64,000 nt of DNA. It comes from Woeseiaceae bacterium (GTDB lineage: Bacteria > Pseudomonadota > Gammaproteobacteria > Steroidobacterales > Woeseiaceae). Each line of letters starts with the position of its first letter. The first letter of the stretch is position 1. A model generated the notes under the pieces. The model made no database searches and was not told the origin of the DNA. It worked only from the letters and a program-made list of their open reading frames with translations. Shown one piece after another: positions 46,909 through 55,105 of this stretch. The translations under genes and the position numbers were made by a program. The DNA is taken from the NCBI GenBank assembly GCA_028277185.1, contig JANQGQ010000012.1, forward strand, positions 1-64,000, in the 5' to 3' direction.

Positions 46909-47358
46909 ATGAAGACACGGCACGAGATCCTGATCGATGCGCCGCGCGCCGCCGTCTGGGCGGCGTTCGACGATACCGGGCGGAGACCGCGCTGGCAGCC
47001 GACGCTACGGTCGATCACGCAGAAATCGGGTGAGCCGGGCGAGGTCGGCAGCGTGGCGGAGTGCGTTTACGACGAGGACGGGCGGACGATTCGGATCACC
47101 GAGACCGTCACCGAGCGCCGGGAGCCCGACTTTCTGGCGGGCGTTCACGCAAGGTCCCGGGCCAGGACTATCGTGGTGAATCACTTCGAGGACCTGGGCG
47201 ACGACCGGACCCGCTGGGTCGTGTACGCGAACCATTTTTTCGAGGGGATCATGAAAGTCATCGGGGCCTTTTCCGGCAAGCGCCTGAGTCAGCGGATGGA
47301 GCGGGACCTCGAGCGTTTCAAGCTCATGGTCGAGTCGGCCGAGGCCGACAGCGCATGA
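46909..47358 (+). CDS. SRPBCC-family (START-like) ligand-binding protein
   Basis: The 149-residue single-domain protein opens with RHEILIDAPRAAVWAAFDD, the usual first strand and helix of the SRPBCC fold, and ends in a long helix (RMERDLERFKLMVES). This fold binds hydrophobic ligands in a deep cavity. No catalytic residues can be named. It overlaps the Nudix gene as ATGA. The start ATG 46909 is preceded by gggaga. Confidence 0.85.
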   Translation: MKTRHEILIDAPRAAVWAAFDDTGRRPRWQPTLRSITQKSGEPGEVGSVAECVYDEDGRTIRITETVTERREPDFLAGVHARSRARTIVVNHFEDLGDDRTRWVVYANHFFEGIMKVIGAFSGKRLSQRMERDLERFKLMVESAEADSA

Positions 47359-47894
47359 GCTGGAAGAAGCTGGAATCGACAACGGTTTACGAGAACCCGT
47401 GGATGCGCGTCTGTGAGGACCGCGTGATCAATCCGGGCGGCGGTGAGAACCGCTATGGCTGGGTGCACTTTCGGAATCGTGCCGTGGCCATCGTCCCGCT
47501 CGACGACCGCGATCACACCTGGATCGTCGGCCAGGATCGCTACACGCTCGGGGAGTATTCCTGGGAGCTGCCGATGGGCGGCGCGCCGCTGACCGAGGAT
47601 CCTCTCGCGGCCGCGCAGCGGGAGCTTCGCGAAGAAACCGGCCTGACGGCGCGGCGGTGGCGCGAAGTCATGCACCTACACACGAGCAACTCGATCACCG
47701 ACGAGGCCGGCATCGTGTTTCTCGCCGAGGATCTCACCGAAGGTCCGACCGCATTCGAGGAGACCGAGGATCTCGCCGTCCGGCGCCTGCCGCTGGCCGA
47801 GGCTATCGGGATGTGTCTCGACGGCCGGATTACCGATGCGATATCGGTTGCCGCCTTGTTGCGGGTCGGCTTCAGAACAGCATCCGTGCCGTAA
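47355..47894 (+). CDS. NUDIX hydrolase
   Basis: The 179-residue Nudix protein has the box GGAPLTEDPLAAAQRELREETGL (GX5EX7REXXEEXG), read in pieces, near residues 75-97. The N-terminal layout (YENPWMRVCEDRV, then GENRYGWVHF) resembles ADP-ribose or nucleoside-diphosphate-sugar pyrophosphatases. The substrate cannot be fixed. It is probably coupled to the SRPBCC gene. Its 3' end overlaps the convergent sortase-like gene by 23 nt. Confidence 0.9.
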   Translation: MSWKKLESTTVYENPWMRVCEDRVINPGGGENRYGWVHFRNRAVAIVPLDDRDHTWIVGQDRYTLGEYSWELPMGGAPLTEDPLAAAQRELREETGLTARRWREVMHLHTSNSITDEAGIVFLAEDLTEGPTAFEETEDLAVRRLPLAEAIGMCLDGRITDAISVAALLRVGFRTASVP

Positions 47895-48432
47895 CGACGT
47901 AGCGCATGCCCGCCGGCTCCGCCGGGTCGAAGGGATATGCCGATACGAGCGTCAGGACCGAGTCTGGTGTGTCCAGCACCAGCCGCGCGCGCCTCGCGTC
48001 GACTACGTCGATGTCGGTTATCCGATAGACGTGCCGCTTTCCGGCCAGCGTTTCGATAGCGAGGGAGTCGTCGACTTCGAGATCGGCCAGAAAGCGGAAG
48101 TGGCTGTCGCGCCGCCCGGTGATTACCGTATTGCCCGGCGCGCCGGGCAGAGCGCTTGCTTCGAGGTGGCCCGGGCCTAAGGCCAGCGTCGCTTCGCTGC
48201 TGCCGGTCAGCACCACCAGATCGACGTCGCCCCTGGCCGCGAGAAGCCGCATCGCCGGAAACGCTCCCGGCCAGCGGGCGTCCAGATCGCCGCGGTCGCC
48301 CGCGGAGTCGCGCTGCCAGGCGCGCAGCATCAGGTGCTGAGCGAAGGCCAGATCGCCGAGCGGCGGCACGGTCTCACCGGGGGCGAAGAAGCCGAGGCAC
48401 AGGAGGCAGCTCACGGTGACCAGCCTGCTCAT
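47872..48432 (-). CDS. Class GN sortase homologue lacking the catalytic His and Cys
   Basis: The 186-residue protein has an N-terminal hydrophobic signal or anchor and the whole outline of the marine proteobacterial class GN sortase: LALGPGHLEASALPGAPGNTVI in pieces, the RFLADLEVDD strand, VVDARRARL and a closing RYVVTA. In active members I recall GHRDTHF and LVTCYPFD. Here they read GRRDSHF (Arg107) and LVSAYPFD (Ala165). The catalytic Arg position (Arg177) is kept. It therefore looks like a pseudo-sortase in an intact frame. It lies divergent from the dedicated regulator pair. Confidence 0.85.
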   Translation of the reverse strand: MSRLVTVSCLLCLGFFAPGETVPPLGDLAFAQHLMLRAWQRDSAGDRGDLDARWPGAFPAMRLLAARGDVDLVVLTGSSEATLALGPGHLEASALPGAPGNTVITGRRDSHFRFLADLEVDDSLAIETLAGKRHVYRITDIDVVDARRARLVLDTPDSVLTLVSAYPFDPAEPAGMRYVVTARMLF

Positions 48433-48617
48433 TCTGCCGCATGCGGCGCCCGGGACGGGCGTCGCTTGGAATGTAGATCGTGCGTAGCCGGCATGCCGTT
48501 CTCCACTTCGAGAGTCTTTTGGAATTACACCGTCCGGCCCCGGCGAATCGCTGCCGGGGTCATGGCATTGCACCGATCGAATATGGCACATTGTGGCGGG
48601 ATCAAAAGGGGCAGCCT

Positions 48618-49310
48618 GTGGGCAGACGCATAGCGATCGTCGAGGACGAGCCGGCGATTCGGGACAACTACACCGCGGCGTTCGAGCGCGAAGGCTACGT
48701 CGTGGATTGCTACCCGGCGCGGCAGCCTGCACTCGACGCCTTCGCCGCGCGCCTGCCGGATCTCGTGGTCATCGACGTCAATCTCGGCGACGACATCGAA
48801 GGCGGTTTCGAGCTTTGCCGGGAGCTGCGCGCCCGCTCGGAGGACCTGCCGATCATTTTTCTGACGGCGCGCGACAGCGAGTTCGATGCGGTCTCGGGCT
48901 TGAGGCTCGGCGCCGACGACTACCTCACGAAAGACATCAGCCTGCCGCATCTGATGGCTCGCGTCGCCGCGCTGTTCCGTCGGCTTGCCGCCATGCAGCA
49001 GCCCGAGAGCAAGGACAGCCGTCTGCGCCGCGGCGAACTCGTAATCGACACCGAGCGCATGACCGTGCACTGGGCGGAGCAGCCGGTCGGCCTGACGCTG
49101 ACCGAGTTCTGGCTCGTGCACGCCATGGCGCGCTATCCTGGCCACGTGAAAAACCGGCAACAGCTAATGGACGCGGCCCAGGCCGTGCTCGACGACAATA
49201 CGATCACGTCGCACATCAAGCGTATCCGCCGCAAGTTCCTCGCCATCGACGACGGTTTCAACGCCATCGAGACCGTGTACGGCATGGGGTATCGCTGGCT
49301 GGCCGACTGA
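48618..49310 (+). CDS. pdsR: Sortase-system response regulator (PdsR-like, OmpR type)
   Basis: The 230-residue protein has a receiver domain with acidic pocket VEDEP, phosphoacceptor Asp53 in VVIDVNLGDD and the lysine in YLTKD, then a C-terminal winged helix ending VYGMGYRWLAD. The wording DDIEGGFELCRELR and the place between a class GN sortase and a large kinase fit the proteobacterial dedicated sortase regulator. The GTG start at 48618 is chosen because it opens the receiver and has gggg upstream. The kinase follows 13 nt later. Confidence 0.85.
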   Translation: MGRRIAIVEDEPAIRDNYTAAFEREGYVVDCYPARQPALDAFAARLPDLVVIDVNLGDDIEGGFELCRELRARSEDLPIIFLTARDSEFDAVSGLRLGADDYLTKDISLPHLMARVAALFRRLAAMQQPESKDSRLRRGELVIDTERMTVHWAEQPVGLTLTEFWLVHAMARYPGHVKNRQQLMDAAQAVLDDNTITSHIKRIRRKFLAIDDGFNAIETVYGMGYRWLAD

Positions 49311-49323
49311 AGACCGGTTCCGG

Positions 49324-51378
49324 ATGAACCTCCACCGCCAGCTACTGATCGTCAGTCTGATGACGCTGGTATTGCCCTGGGCGGGCTGTCAGTTCATTCG
49401 CGAAACCGAGCGGGCGCTCCGGGCGGGGCAGCAGGACATGCTTGCCGGGACCGCGCTGGCGGTAGCCGACGCGTTGTCGCAGTATCCGGAGGAGTTCCCG
49501 CTCGACTACGCGACGGACTATCGTATCGGCGCGCCGCTGTACGGGCATCGGCTGGAGCATGCGCCGAGCGTCGACGGTTACGTCGAGGACTGGCCGATAG
49601 AAACGGAGTCCATTGCAAGCTTCGACGGCGTTGGCGGACCCGTCGAGGTCGTTCTGGGCCTCTACGGCGGTTACGTCTATCTGTTCGTTGCCGTCACGGA
49701 TCGCGACGTGGCCTGGTTGACGCCGGGCAGCTTGCCGGATGCGCCTTCCGCGAACCAGCCGCCCGCCGATCGCGTGGAACTGATCAGCGTCAGCCCGCCG
49801 TATCTCGACGAGCGCTTTCTGTTTGCGGCCGAGGCGCCCGGCCGCATCGTCACCTACGTGCGTTCCGCGCGGGGCGTGACGCCGGAACCCAGTGTGCTGG
49901 CGCATTGGGAGGACGTACCCGGCGGCTATCAGCTCGAGGCGCGGATTCCGGAACGCGTGCTCGGCACGAATCTCGGCGTGGCCGTCACCGACGCGGCTGC
50001 CGACGGTAGATTGAGCGCGACGGCAAGCAGCTTTGCGACGCCGCTGCCCGGCCCGCTGATCCGGCCGTCCGAGGAGCTCCGCGATATCGCGGCCGGGCTC
50101 GTCCAACCCGGCATGCGGCTCTACGTGACCGACCGCGAAGGCTGGCGGCTGGCGGAAACGGGCAGCGTCGTCGAGCGGCATGAGGCGCGCTCCACGCCTG
50201 TCGCCGGCTGGCTGCGGCGTTTCTACGGCGTCGTCGTGGACGAAGGAACGGCAGCGGCGCTGGCGGCGCCCGCGCCGTCCGGACGCGAACGGCAGGCCTA
50301 CGTCCGGCGCGCGCTCGACGGCGAAGCCGATGCCAGCTGGTTTCGCAGCGAGGGCGACGGCAGCGCGGTGGTCGCGGTCGCCCAGCCCGTGGCGGACGGC
50401 GGCGGTGTCATCGGCGCTGTCGTGCTGCAGCGGGGCACGGATGCGATCCTGAGTTTGACGAACGAAGGTCTGGCGCGGCTGCTGAACGTAACGCTGATAG
50501 CCACGATCGCGGTCGCGATCGGGCTGCTCGGCTACGCATCCTGGCTGTCGCGGCGGATTCGCCGCCTGAGCGTCGCCGCGGAAGCGGCGCTCGTCGATCC
50601 GGGTCCTGCCGTCGAGCTGCCGAGCGCCGATGCCGGCGACGAGCTGGGCGATTTGTCGCGCAGCTTCGCCAACGTGTTGGGCGCCCTGGGCGAGTACAAC
50701 GCCTATCTCAGAACGCTGGCAAGCAAGCTGTCGCACGAGTTGCGCACCCCGCTGGCCATCGTGCTGTCGTCGCTCGACAACCTCGAGCACGAACAGCTCA
50801 GCGATGGCGCGAAGGACTACACGCGCCGCGCCAAGGACGGCGCCGAACGCCTGCGTCGCATCCTGAACGCGATGAGCGAGGCCAATCGCGTCGAAGAGCT
50901 GATGCAGAATGCGGAGCTGGTGCGCTTCGACGTCGATCCGGTTCTGGAGGCCACGGTCGGCGCCTATCGCGACGCGTATCCTGAACGGCGATTCGAATAC
51001 CGCGGCGAAACGACCGAGATCGCCGGCGCGGCCGAACTCTTGATGCAAATGCTCGACAAACTCGTCGACAACGCCGTGAGCTTCAGTTCCGCCAGCGACC
51101 GCATCGTGCTTACGCTCGAACGGCGCGAGGAAAACGCTTGCATCTCGGTCGAGAACCCCGGTCCACCGTTGCCGAGTCAGTTCAGGAGCCGGCTGTTCGA
51201 CTCACTCGTGTCCGTACGATCCGCTGGCGACGATCGCCATCTGGGTCTCGGGCTGTATGTGGCGCGGCTCGTTGCCGAAGGGCACGGCGGACGGATCGAC
51301 GCCGAGAACACGGACGACGGTGTGCGTTTCGTGGTAACGCTGCCGCTGCGCGCACCAAACTCTGCGCCGGGACGGTAG
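49324..51378 (+). CDS. pdsS: Sortase-system sensor histidine kinase (PdsS-like)
   Basis: The 684-residue membrane kinase has a first helix at residues 5-23 and a large periplasmic region (about 30-380). Residues 80-240 of it resemble a CBM9-like sugar-binding module (APSVDGYVEDWP, GGYVYLFVAVTDRDV). The second helix is near 386-407, followed by HAMP, HisKA with His471 in LSHELRTPLA, and an ATPase domain with the N box DKLVDNAVSFSS and GLGLYVARLVAEGHGG. It should sense envelope or glycan state and phosphorylate the adjacent regulator. No dedicated substrate gene lies beside it. Confidence 0.87.
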   Translation: MNLHRQLLIVSLMTLVLPWAGCQFIRETERALRAGQQDMLAGTALAVADALSQYPEEFPLDYATDYRIGAPLYGHRLEHAPSVDGYVEDWPIETESIASFDGVGGPVEVVLGLYGGYVYLFVAVTDRDVAWLTPGSLPDAPSANQPPADRVELISVSPPYLDERFLFAAEAPGRIVTYVRSARGVTPEPSVLAHWEDVPGGYQLEARIPERVLGTNLGVAVTDAAADGRLSATASSFATPLPGPLIRPSEELRDIAAGLVQPGMRLYVTDREGWRLAETGSVVERHEARSTPVAGWLRRFYGVVVDEGTAAALAAPAPSGRERQAYVRRALDGEADASWFRSEGDGSAVVAVAQPVADGGGVIGAVVLQRGTDAILSLTNEGLARLLNVTLIATIAVAIGLLGYASWLSRRIRRLSVAAEAALVDPGPAVELPSADAGDELGDLSRSFANVLGALGEYNAYLRTLASKLSHELRTPLAIVLSSLDNLEHEQLSDGAKDYTRRAKDGAERLRRILNAMSEANRVEELMQNAELVRFDVDPVLEATVGAYRDAYPERRFEYRGETTEIAGAAELLMQMLDKLVDNAVSFSSASDRIVLTLERREENACISVENPGPPLPSQFRSRLFDSLVSVRSAGDDRHLGLGLYVARLVAEGHGGRIDAENTDDGVRFVVTLPLRAPNSAPGR

Positions 51379-51465
51379 TCGCCTGCCGCGAGCCGGTGAA
51401 CCAGAACTTCGCTGCAACGTATTCGTCATCGAAACCCTCTACCAGTGTGAAGCGCACTGGCTGTT

Positions 51466-52002
51466 TCACGCCCTTTTTCGGAATAGACAGTACCAGGCAT
51501 CGAAATTGTGAGGCCAATCGTCCGGTCCGTACGGCCTTCGGTTTACCGACAGAATCTCGAAGTATGGTTCGACAACAAACGTCACGTCGGAAAGACGAAG
51601 CGCTCCGTGAGGTATTTCCTCTCGACTATCCGCACAGCCAATGACTGAAACCCAATGCCCGCCACGAGCGAGCAAATCCGCACACTTCGTGACCAACTTC
51701 CGTTGGTCGGACTCAGCCGCCTGGTTGTGAAAGACGCCTCGGTCAAAGACAAGATCCGGTCTATGGTCCAAAGTGAGATCGAAGATATCCAAACAAACGA
51801 TCAAACCACTGTTTTCCAAATGGCCAACACGCTCGCTGGCAATCTCGACAGCGGTAGGAGACGAGTCGACCCCTAAATAGTCCACGCCGAGTTCGCAGAA
51901 CCGCAGCGCGTCGAAACCGGCACCGACGCCGACTTCCAATACTCGCTCCATTGGTTGAGCTCGAGCCAACAGATCTGCAGGAAAATGAGGACTGTCGTTC
52001 AA
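51466..52002 (-). CDS. Class I SAM-dependent methyltransferase
   Basis: The protein of about 178 residues has the SAM-binding loop RVLEVGVGAGFDALRF near residues 20-35, DYLGVDSS (motif II acid) and LVFDRGVFHN. It resembles TehB or thiopurine-type small-molecule methyltransferases. The visible start is TTG 52002, but plausible coding sequence (VVGFLLNDSPHFPADLL) continues upstream in frame without an ordinary start, so the true start may be unusual. It is the last gene of the accessory operon, 16 nt after the small peptide gene. The substrate is unknown. Confidence 0.8.
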   Translation of the reverse strand: MNDSPHFPADLLARAQPMERVLEVGVGAGFDALRFCELGVDYLGVDSSPTAVEIASERVGHLENSGLIVCLDIFDLTLDHRPDLVFDRGVFHNQAAESDQRKLVTKCADLLARGGHWVSVIGCADSREEIPHGALRLSDVTFVVEPYFEILSVNRRPYGPDDWPHNFDAWYCLFRKRA

Positions 52003-52018
52003 CAGGAACCCGACTACA

Positions 52019-52219
52019 TCAACTGGTGATCCAGCCGATTGAGCGCATCGTTGCCTTTGGAGATCGATTCTCGGCGAGAAGCCGCTTTAGCTCGTCCTTA
52101 TCGGGCGGTGGTGGAAAACATCCGAGCTCCTGAGGGCAACCTTCACCCTTCGGGGCGGATTTCGTTTTCACCAAAGAGGCTGGTGCTTCGAAGCGCCGTT
52201 TGGCGTCGTTGTCGTGCAT
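52019..52219 (-). CDS. 66-residue orphan peptide between oxygenase and methyltransferase
   Basis: I do not recognise this protein. It starts at ATG 52219 with ggag 9 nt upstream and ends in TGA at 52019. The first half is polar and Lys-rich, the middle is GCPQELGCFPPPPDKDE with two Cys and four Pro, then a helix-prone stretch, and the tail is RSIGWITS. It has no signal peptide. It is packed between a JmjC-type oxygenase (23-nt gap) and a methyltransferase (16-nt gap), so it could be their peptide substrate. A plain hypothetical small protein is the alternative. Confidence 0.55.
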   Translation of the reverse strand: MHDNDAKRRFEAPASLVKTKSAPKGEGCPQELGCFPPPPDKDELKRLLAENRSPKATMRSIGWITS

Positions 52220-52242
52220 GCTAGTTTCTCCAGTACAGTAGC

Positions 52243-53292
52243 TTACATAGTTCGGCCAAGTGTACTGACCATCTGCGCAGCGAGCCGTGACTTAGTCGTC
52301 GATGCCAGGGGACTGGATGCGGGCCAATCACCGAACAGCCAGGCTCGACAGAGATCGATATCGTCCGCATTCGATTGCTCCTCTCGCGACCCGATGCTTC
52401 CCTGATCTGAGACCAATTGCAGCTCCCGATTGATTTCGGAAACAATCCACGGACTACTCGGCATTGGCTCAAGCTCAAGACCACGCTCAGCCTGCCTTAT
52501 GGCATGTGAATGCGGCCTGAATGGCTCGCGATCCGCGTCTGAAGATTCAAGCAGCGCTTCGACGAGTGCCGAGATGATTTCAACCTTCTTTTCGTCTGTC
52601 GTCTCGAGGAGCCCTTCCACTAAGTATTGAATACTGGAAGATCGGGGTAGAACACACAGCGGCCTGAGAAGCGGATCTATCTCGGTCCGAAGACTCATCG
52701 CAACGGAGGTTTCTGCGTAGTCCACGAGATGCCACCAGTACGACGGGAATTGCATGTAATCGCCGGGAGTCAACGTGTACCTTATTGCGCCAAAGTGAAC
52801 GAGCGCCCTCTCGCGCTCATCGATAGCCATTTCTTCAAAGTCGGCCAGAACGCTATTGCCCGCTACTGGCAAACGGTGGTTCGGTTTTGGGTGCCGTAGC
52901 CATACATGCCGCTGCCCATAAAGGCAAACGTGTTGGATCTCAGAGAAGTCCCAATCGAAATGCAAGGGAGTTACGCTACCGCCGTAGGCTGCATGTACTC
53001 CGATCTTACCTATCTCATCACCGATTAGCTTTTCATACTCAGAATTAGCAATCGATCCGGCAATCGTCTCCTTCGAGATGGAGTAGTCCTCCGGACAGAC
53101 CAGGCGTTCTCGTTTTGCCCAGCCATCATGACTTACGTAGTCATCCACCGTAACAGAGTATCGGTCGCGTATTGATGAGGAGTTAGTCACGTACTTCTTT
53201 CTGACCTGAATTCGGCCTTGTTTGATGGCTTCAAACAACTGCGAGGCAGCTGACTCAGACACAGACCCTGTGGAGAAGCGCTTCGCGGTCAC
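52243..53292 (-). CDS. JmjC/cupin_8-type Fe(II)/2-oxoglutarate oxygenase
   Basis: The 349-residue protein has a JmjC-like double-stranded beta-helix. The iron ligands are HFD (His111, Asp113) in VTPLHFDWDFSEIQH and His188 in PSYWWHLVDY, with GDYMQFP before the last. Such enzymes hydroxylate protein, peptide or RNA side chains. The C-terminal third (about 215-349) is helical and unassigned. The start is GTG 53292, 6 nt after the unknown membrane gene. A 66-residue peptide gene follows at once, so a peptide target is attractive but unproven. Confidence 0.83.
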   Translation of the reverse strand: MTAKRFSTGSVSESAASQLFEAIKQGRIQVRKKYVTNSSSIRDRYSVTVDDYVSHDGWAKRERLVCPEDYSISKETIAGSIANSEYEKLIGDEIGKIGVHAAYGGSVTPLHFDWDFSEIQHVCLYGQRHVWLRHPKPNHRLPVAGNSVLADFEEMAIDERERALVHFGAIRYTLTPGDYMQFPSYWWHLVDYAETSVAMSLRTEIDPLLRPLCVLPRSSSIQYLVEGLLETTDEKKVEIISALVEALLESSDADREPFRPHSHAIRQAERGLELEPMPSSPWIVSEINRELQLVSDQGSIGSREEQSNADDIDLCRAWLFGDWPASSPLASTTKSRLAAQMVSTLGRTM

Positions 53293-53298
53293 CGAATT

Positions 53299-54504
53299 TC
53301 AACCAAAGTCATCTTTCAAGGATCGGGTCAGCTCTTCGGAACGATTGTCGCTAAACCTGATCTTCAGGGCTTCCGGATCGAAACTATGCATAGTCTGATG
53401 TTTGCACATCGACCCGAGAAGCTTCCAATACGCATGTACTGATTCCCGGGAAATGCCCTTATGGTTACTCTGCTCATTGTGTCGAAAGGTATAGATAGTC
53501 TTCTTTTCCGTACGCTCCGCTTTCGGCAAACCAAGGCGACAGGCGTACATTGTGTCCTCCAGCCTAGCGCCAATCAATTTATCAACTGCCGCAATTCGAT
53601 CCGTATCGTTTTCGTCTAGTCGGATTCCTGTTTCCTTCAAGCCCAGTTCTGCGTTCCTCTCGATCAGTTTTGTAACCCCTCGAACCGTCTCATCTGGCAG
53701 CAGAGAGCCCAACTCCGGCCGAATCACCGACCTCCAGCAGTCGAGAGACAGTACGGCAGTCTCGTAGCCCAGTTTCCGGGAGATTTCTCCATACGCTGAT
53801 AACCCCTCTAGGTTTTTCGGTTCTCGCGCCAACACCAATCGGAAGTAACCCCGCTTCGGCAGTGTCAGGTCTATAAAGAACTTCATGTACTTTGCGGACG
53901 TTAGCAGCTCTTCCGCCCTGTCGAGCACAAGCGTTGAGACGATTCCATGGTCTTCAGTCAAATACTTAATGAAGAAAGGATCTCCCTCACCCAAGTCTTT
54001 GTTCTCAAAATCTCTTAGTGCAAGGACCCTGCCGTAGTCTGTTCCACTTTGAATGATGTTGTGTCTTGACTCCAGGTCGTCCAGGCGGCTGTGAAGCGAG
54101 GCCGACCTGTTGTGCAGGCCTAAAGTAAGCTTGTCGATGTTCTTTACCCGCCGGTACATGTTCGTAAGCACACCGATGCAGAACGCCATGCTGGCAGCTA
54201 AGACTGCGATGAACGCGAGATACGCTTGTTGTATTCTCGAGAAAAAAGGGCCGATCGCGTCGCCAACATCTTTACGTAGTGCCGCCGTCTCGATTTGTGA
54301 TTCTGCTACGATGCTCCTCATCGTGTTGACCAGTGTTTCCGTCAGCAGTTGCTTGTCGATCGCGTCAGCAAAATAGACTACAATGAACTGAGGTCCAAAA
54401 AGTCCAGCAAAGACCCCGGCCGCTGCGGCATAAGGCTTCCACGTGACTCTCTTGTCGTTCTGGTCCTCGAGTTCTTCGTAACGATCCCGGATCTCATCAC
54501 TCAC
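53299..54504 (-). CDS. Unknown two-helix membrane protein of accessory operon
   Basis: The 401-residue protein matches no family I know. It has two transmembrane helices, at about residues 24-46 (PYAAAAGVFAGLFGPQFIVVYFA) and 93-117 (LAFIAVLAASMAFCIGVLTNMY), with a loop between them that includes ETAALRKDVGDAIGPFF. A short coiled coil (LHNRSASLHSRLDDLESRHN) leads into a soluble domain of some 250 residues. The GTG start overlaps the ABC ATPase stop by 8 nt. It may couple the transporter to the downstream enzymes. That role is inference from position only. Confidence 0.8.
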   Translation of the reverse strand: MSDEIRDRYEELEDQNDKRVTWKPYAAAAGVFAGLFGPQFIVVYFADAIDKQLLTETLVNTMRSIVAESQIETAALRKDVGDAIGPFFSRIQQAYLAFIAVLAASMAFCIGVLTNMYRRVKNIDKLTLGLHNRSASLHSRLDDLESRHNIIQSGTDYGRVLALRDFENKDLGEGDPFFIKYLTEDHGIVSTLVLDRAEELLTSAKYMKFFIDLTLPKRGYFRLVLAREPKNLEGLSAYGEISRKLGYETAVLSLDCWRSVIRPELGSLLPDETVRGVTKLIERNAELGLKETGIRLDENDTDRIAAVDKLIGARLEDTMYACRLGLPKAERTEKKTIYTFRHNEQSNHKGISRESVHAYWKLLGSMCKHQTMHSFDPEALKIRFSDNRSEELTRSLKDDFG

Positions 54505-55105
54505 GATACGACACCTCCATATATAGAGTCTCGTGAACCGGAAGCTTTACCGGCCGATGGCTCACGAGCACAACTCCTATACGCTCTCTCTCCAGCATCA
54601 TTTGGACCAAGGCAAACGCGGCGCGCTCGCTTGCGTCATCCAAGTGCGATGTAAACTCGTCGAGCAGCAAGAAATCATACCGTCCCCCGACTGCGCACAA
54701 TAAGGCGAATATCTGGCGTTCGCCTCCACTTAGTTGGCCCGCGAATTTGGGCAACAAACGACCCAAGTCTAGTTGGAATGGCGCAAGATCCGCCAGGGGA
54801 CTGACGACACCATCGTCTTCCCGGAACGCCCGAATGTGATCATTGATTGTGAGTTCTGATGCGAGGATGGCAGAAGCCCTCTGATCCAGATAAAGTACTC
54901 TCGCGCCCGCTGAGCGATGGACTTGGCCTGACGTGGGAGACAGTTCGCCAGCCAGCAGGCGGAGGGCCGTCGTCTTTCCGCTTCCATTCCGCCCGGCAAG
55001 TTGCACCAGTCTGCCCGGCACAACTTCGAGCGATAGTTCTCGCACGACGAGACGACTGTGATCCGGAAAATGATAAGAAACCGATTCCGCGGCCAGAACA
55101 GACAT
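54497..55105 (-). CDS. ABC transporter ATP-binding protein (TrpZ-like)
   Basis: The 202-residue ATPase is short for an ABC protein but has Walker A LAGRNGSGKTTALRLL, signature LSGGERQIFALL, Walker B FLLLDEFTSHLDD and the switch His in VSHRPVKL. It shares the operon with a multi-pass permease and a PF04392-type binding protein. The start ATG overlaps the permease stop (TAATG). The set resembles the TrpXYZ/CD3072-type uptake systems known for aromatic amino acids in Firmicutes, which suggests import of an amino acid or similar small molecule. Confidence 0.88.
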   Translation of the reverse strand: MSVLAAESVSYHFPDHSRLVVRELSLEVVPGRLVQLAGRNGSGKTTALRLLAGELSPTSGQVHRSAGARVLYLDQRASAILASELTINDHIRAFREDDGVVSPLADLAPFQLDLGRLLPKFAGQLSGGERQIFALLCAVGGRYDFLLLDEFTSHLDDASERAAFALVQMMLERERIGVVLVSHRPVKLPVHETLYMEVSYRE

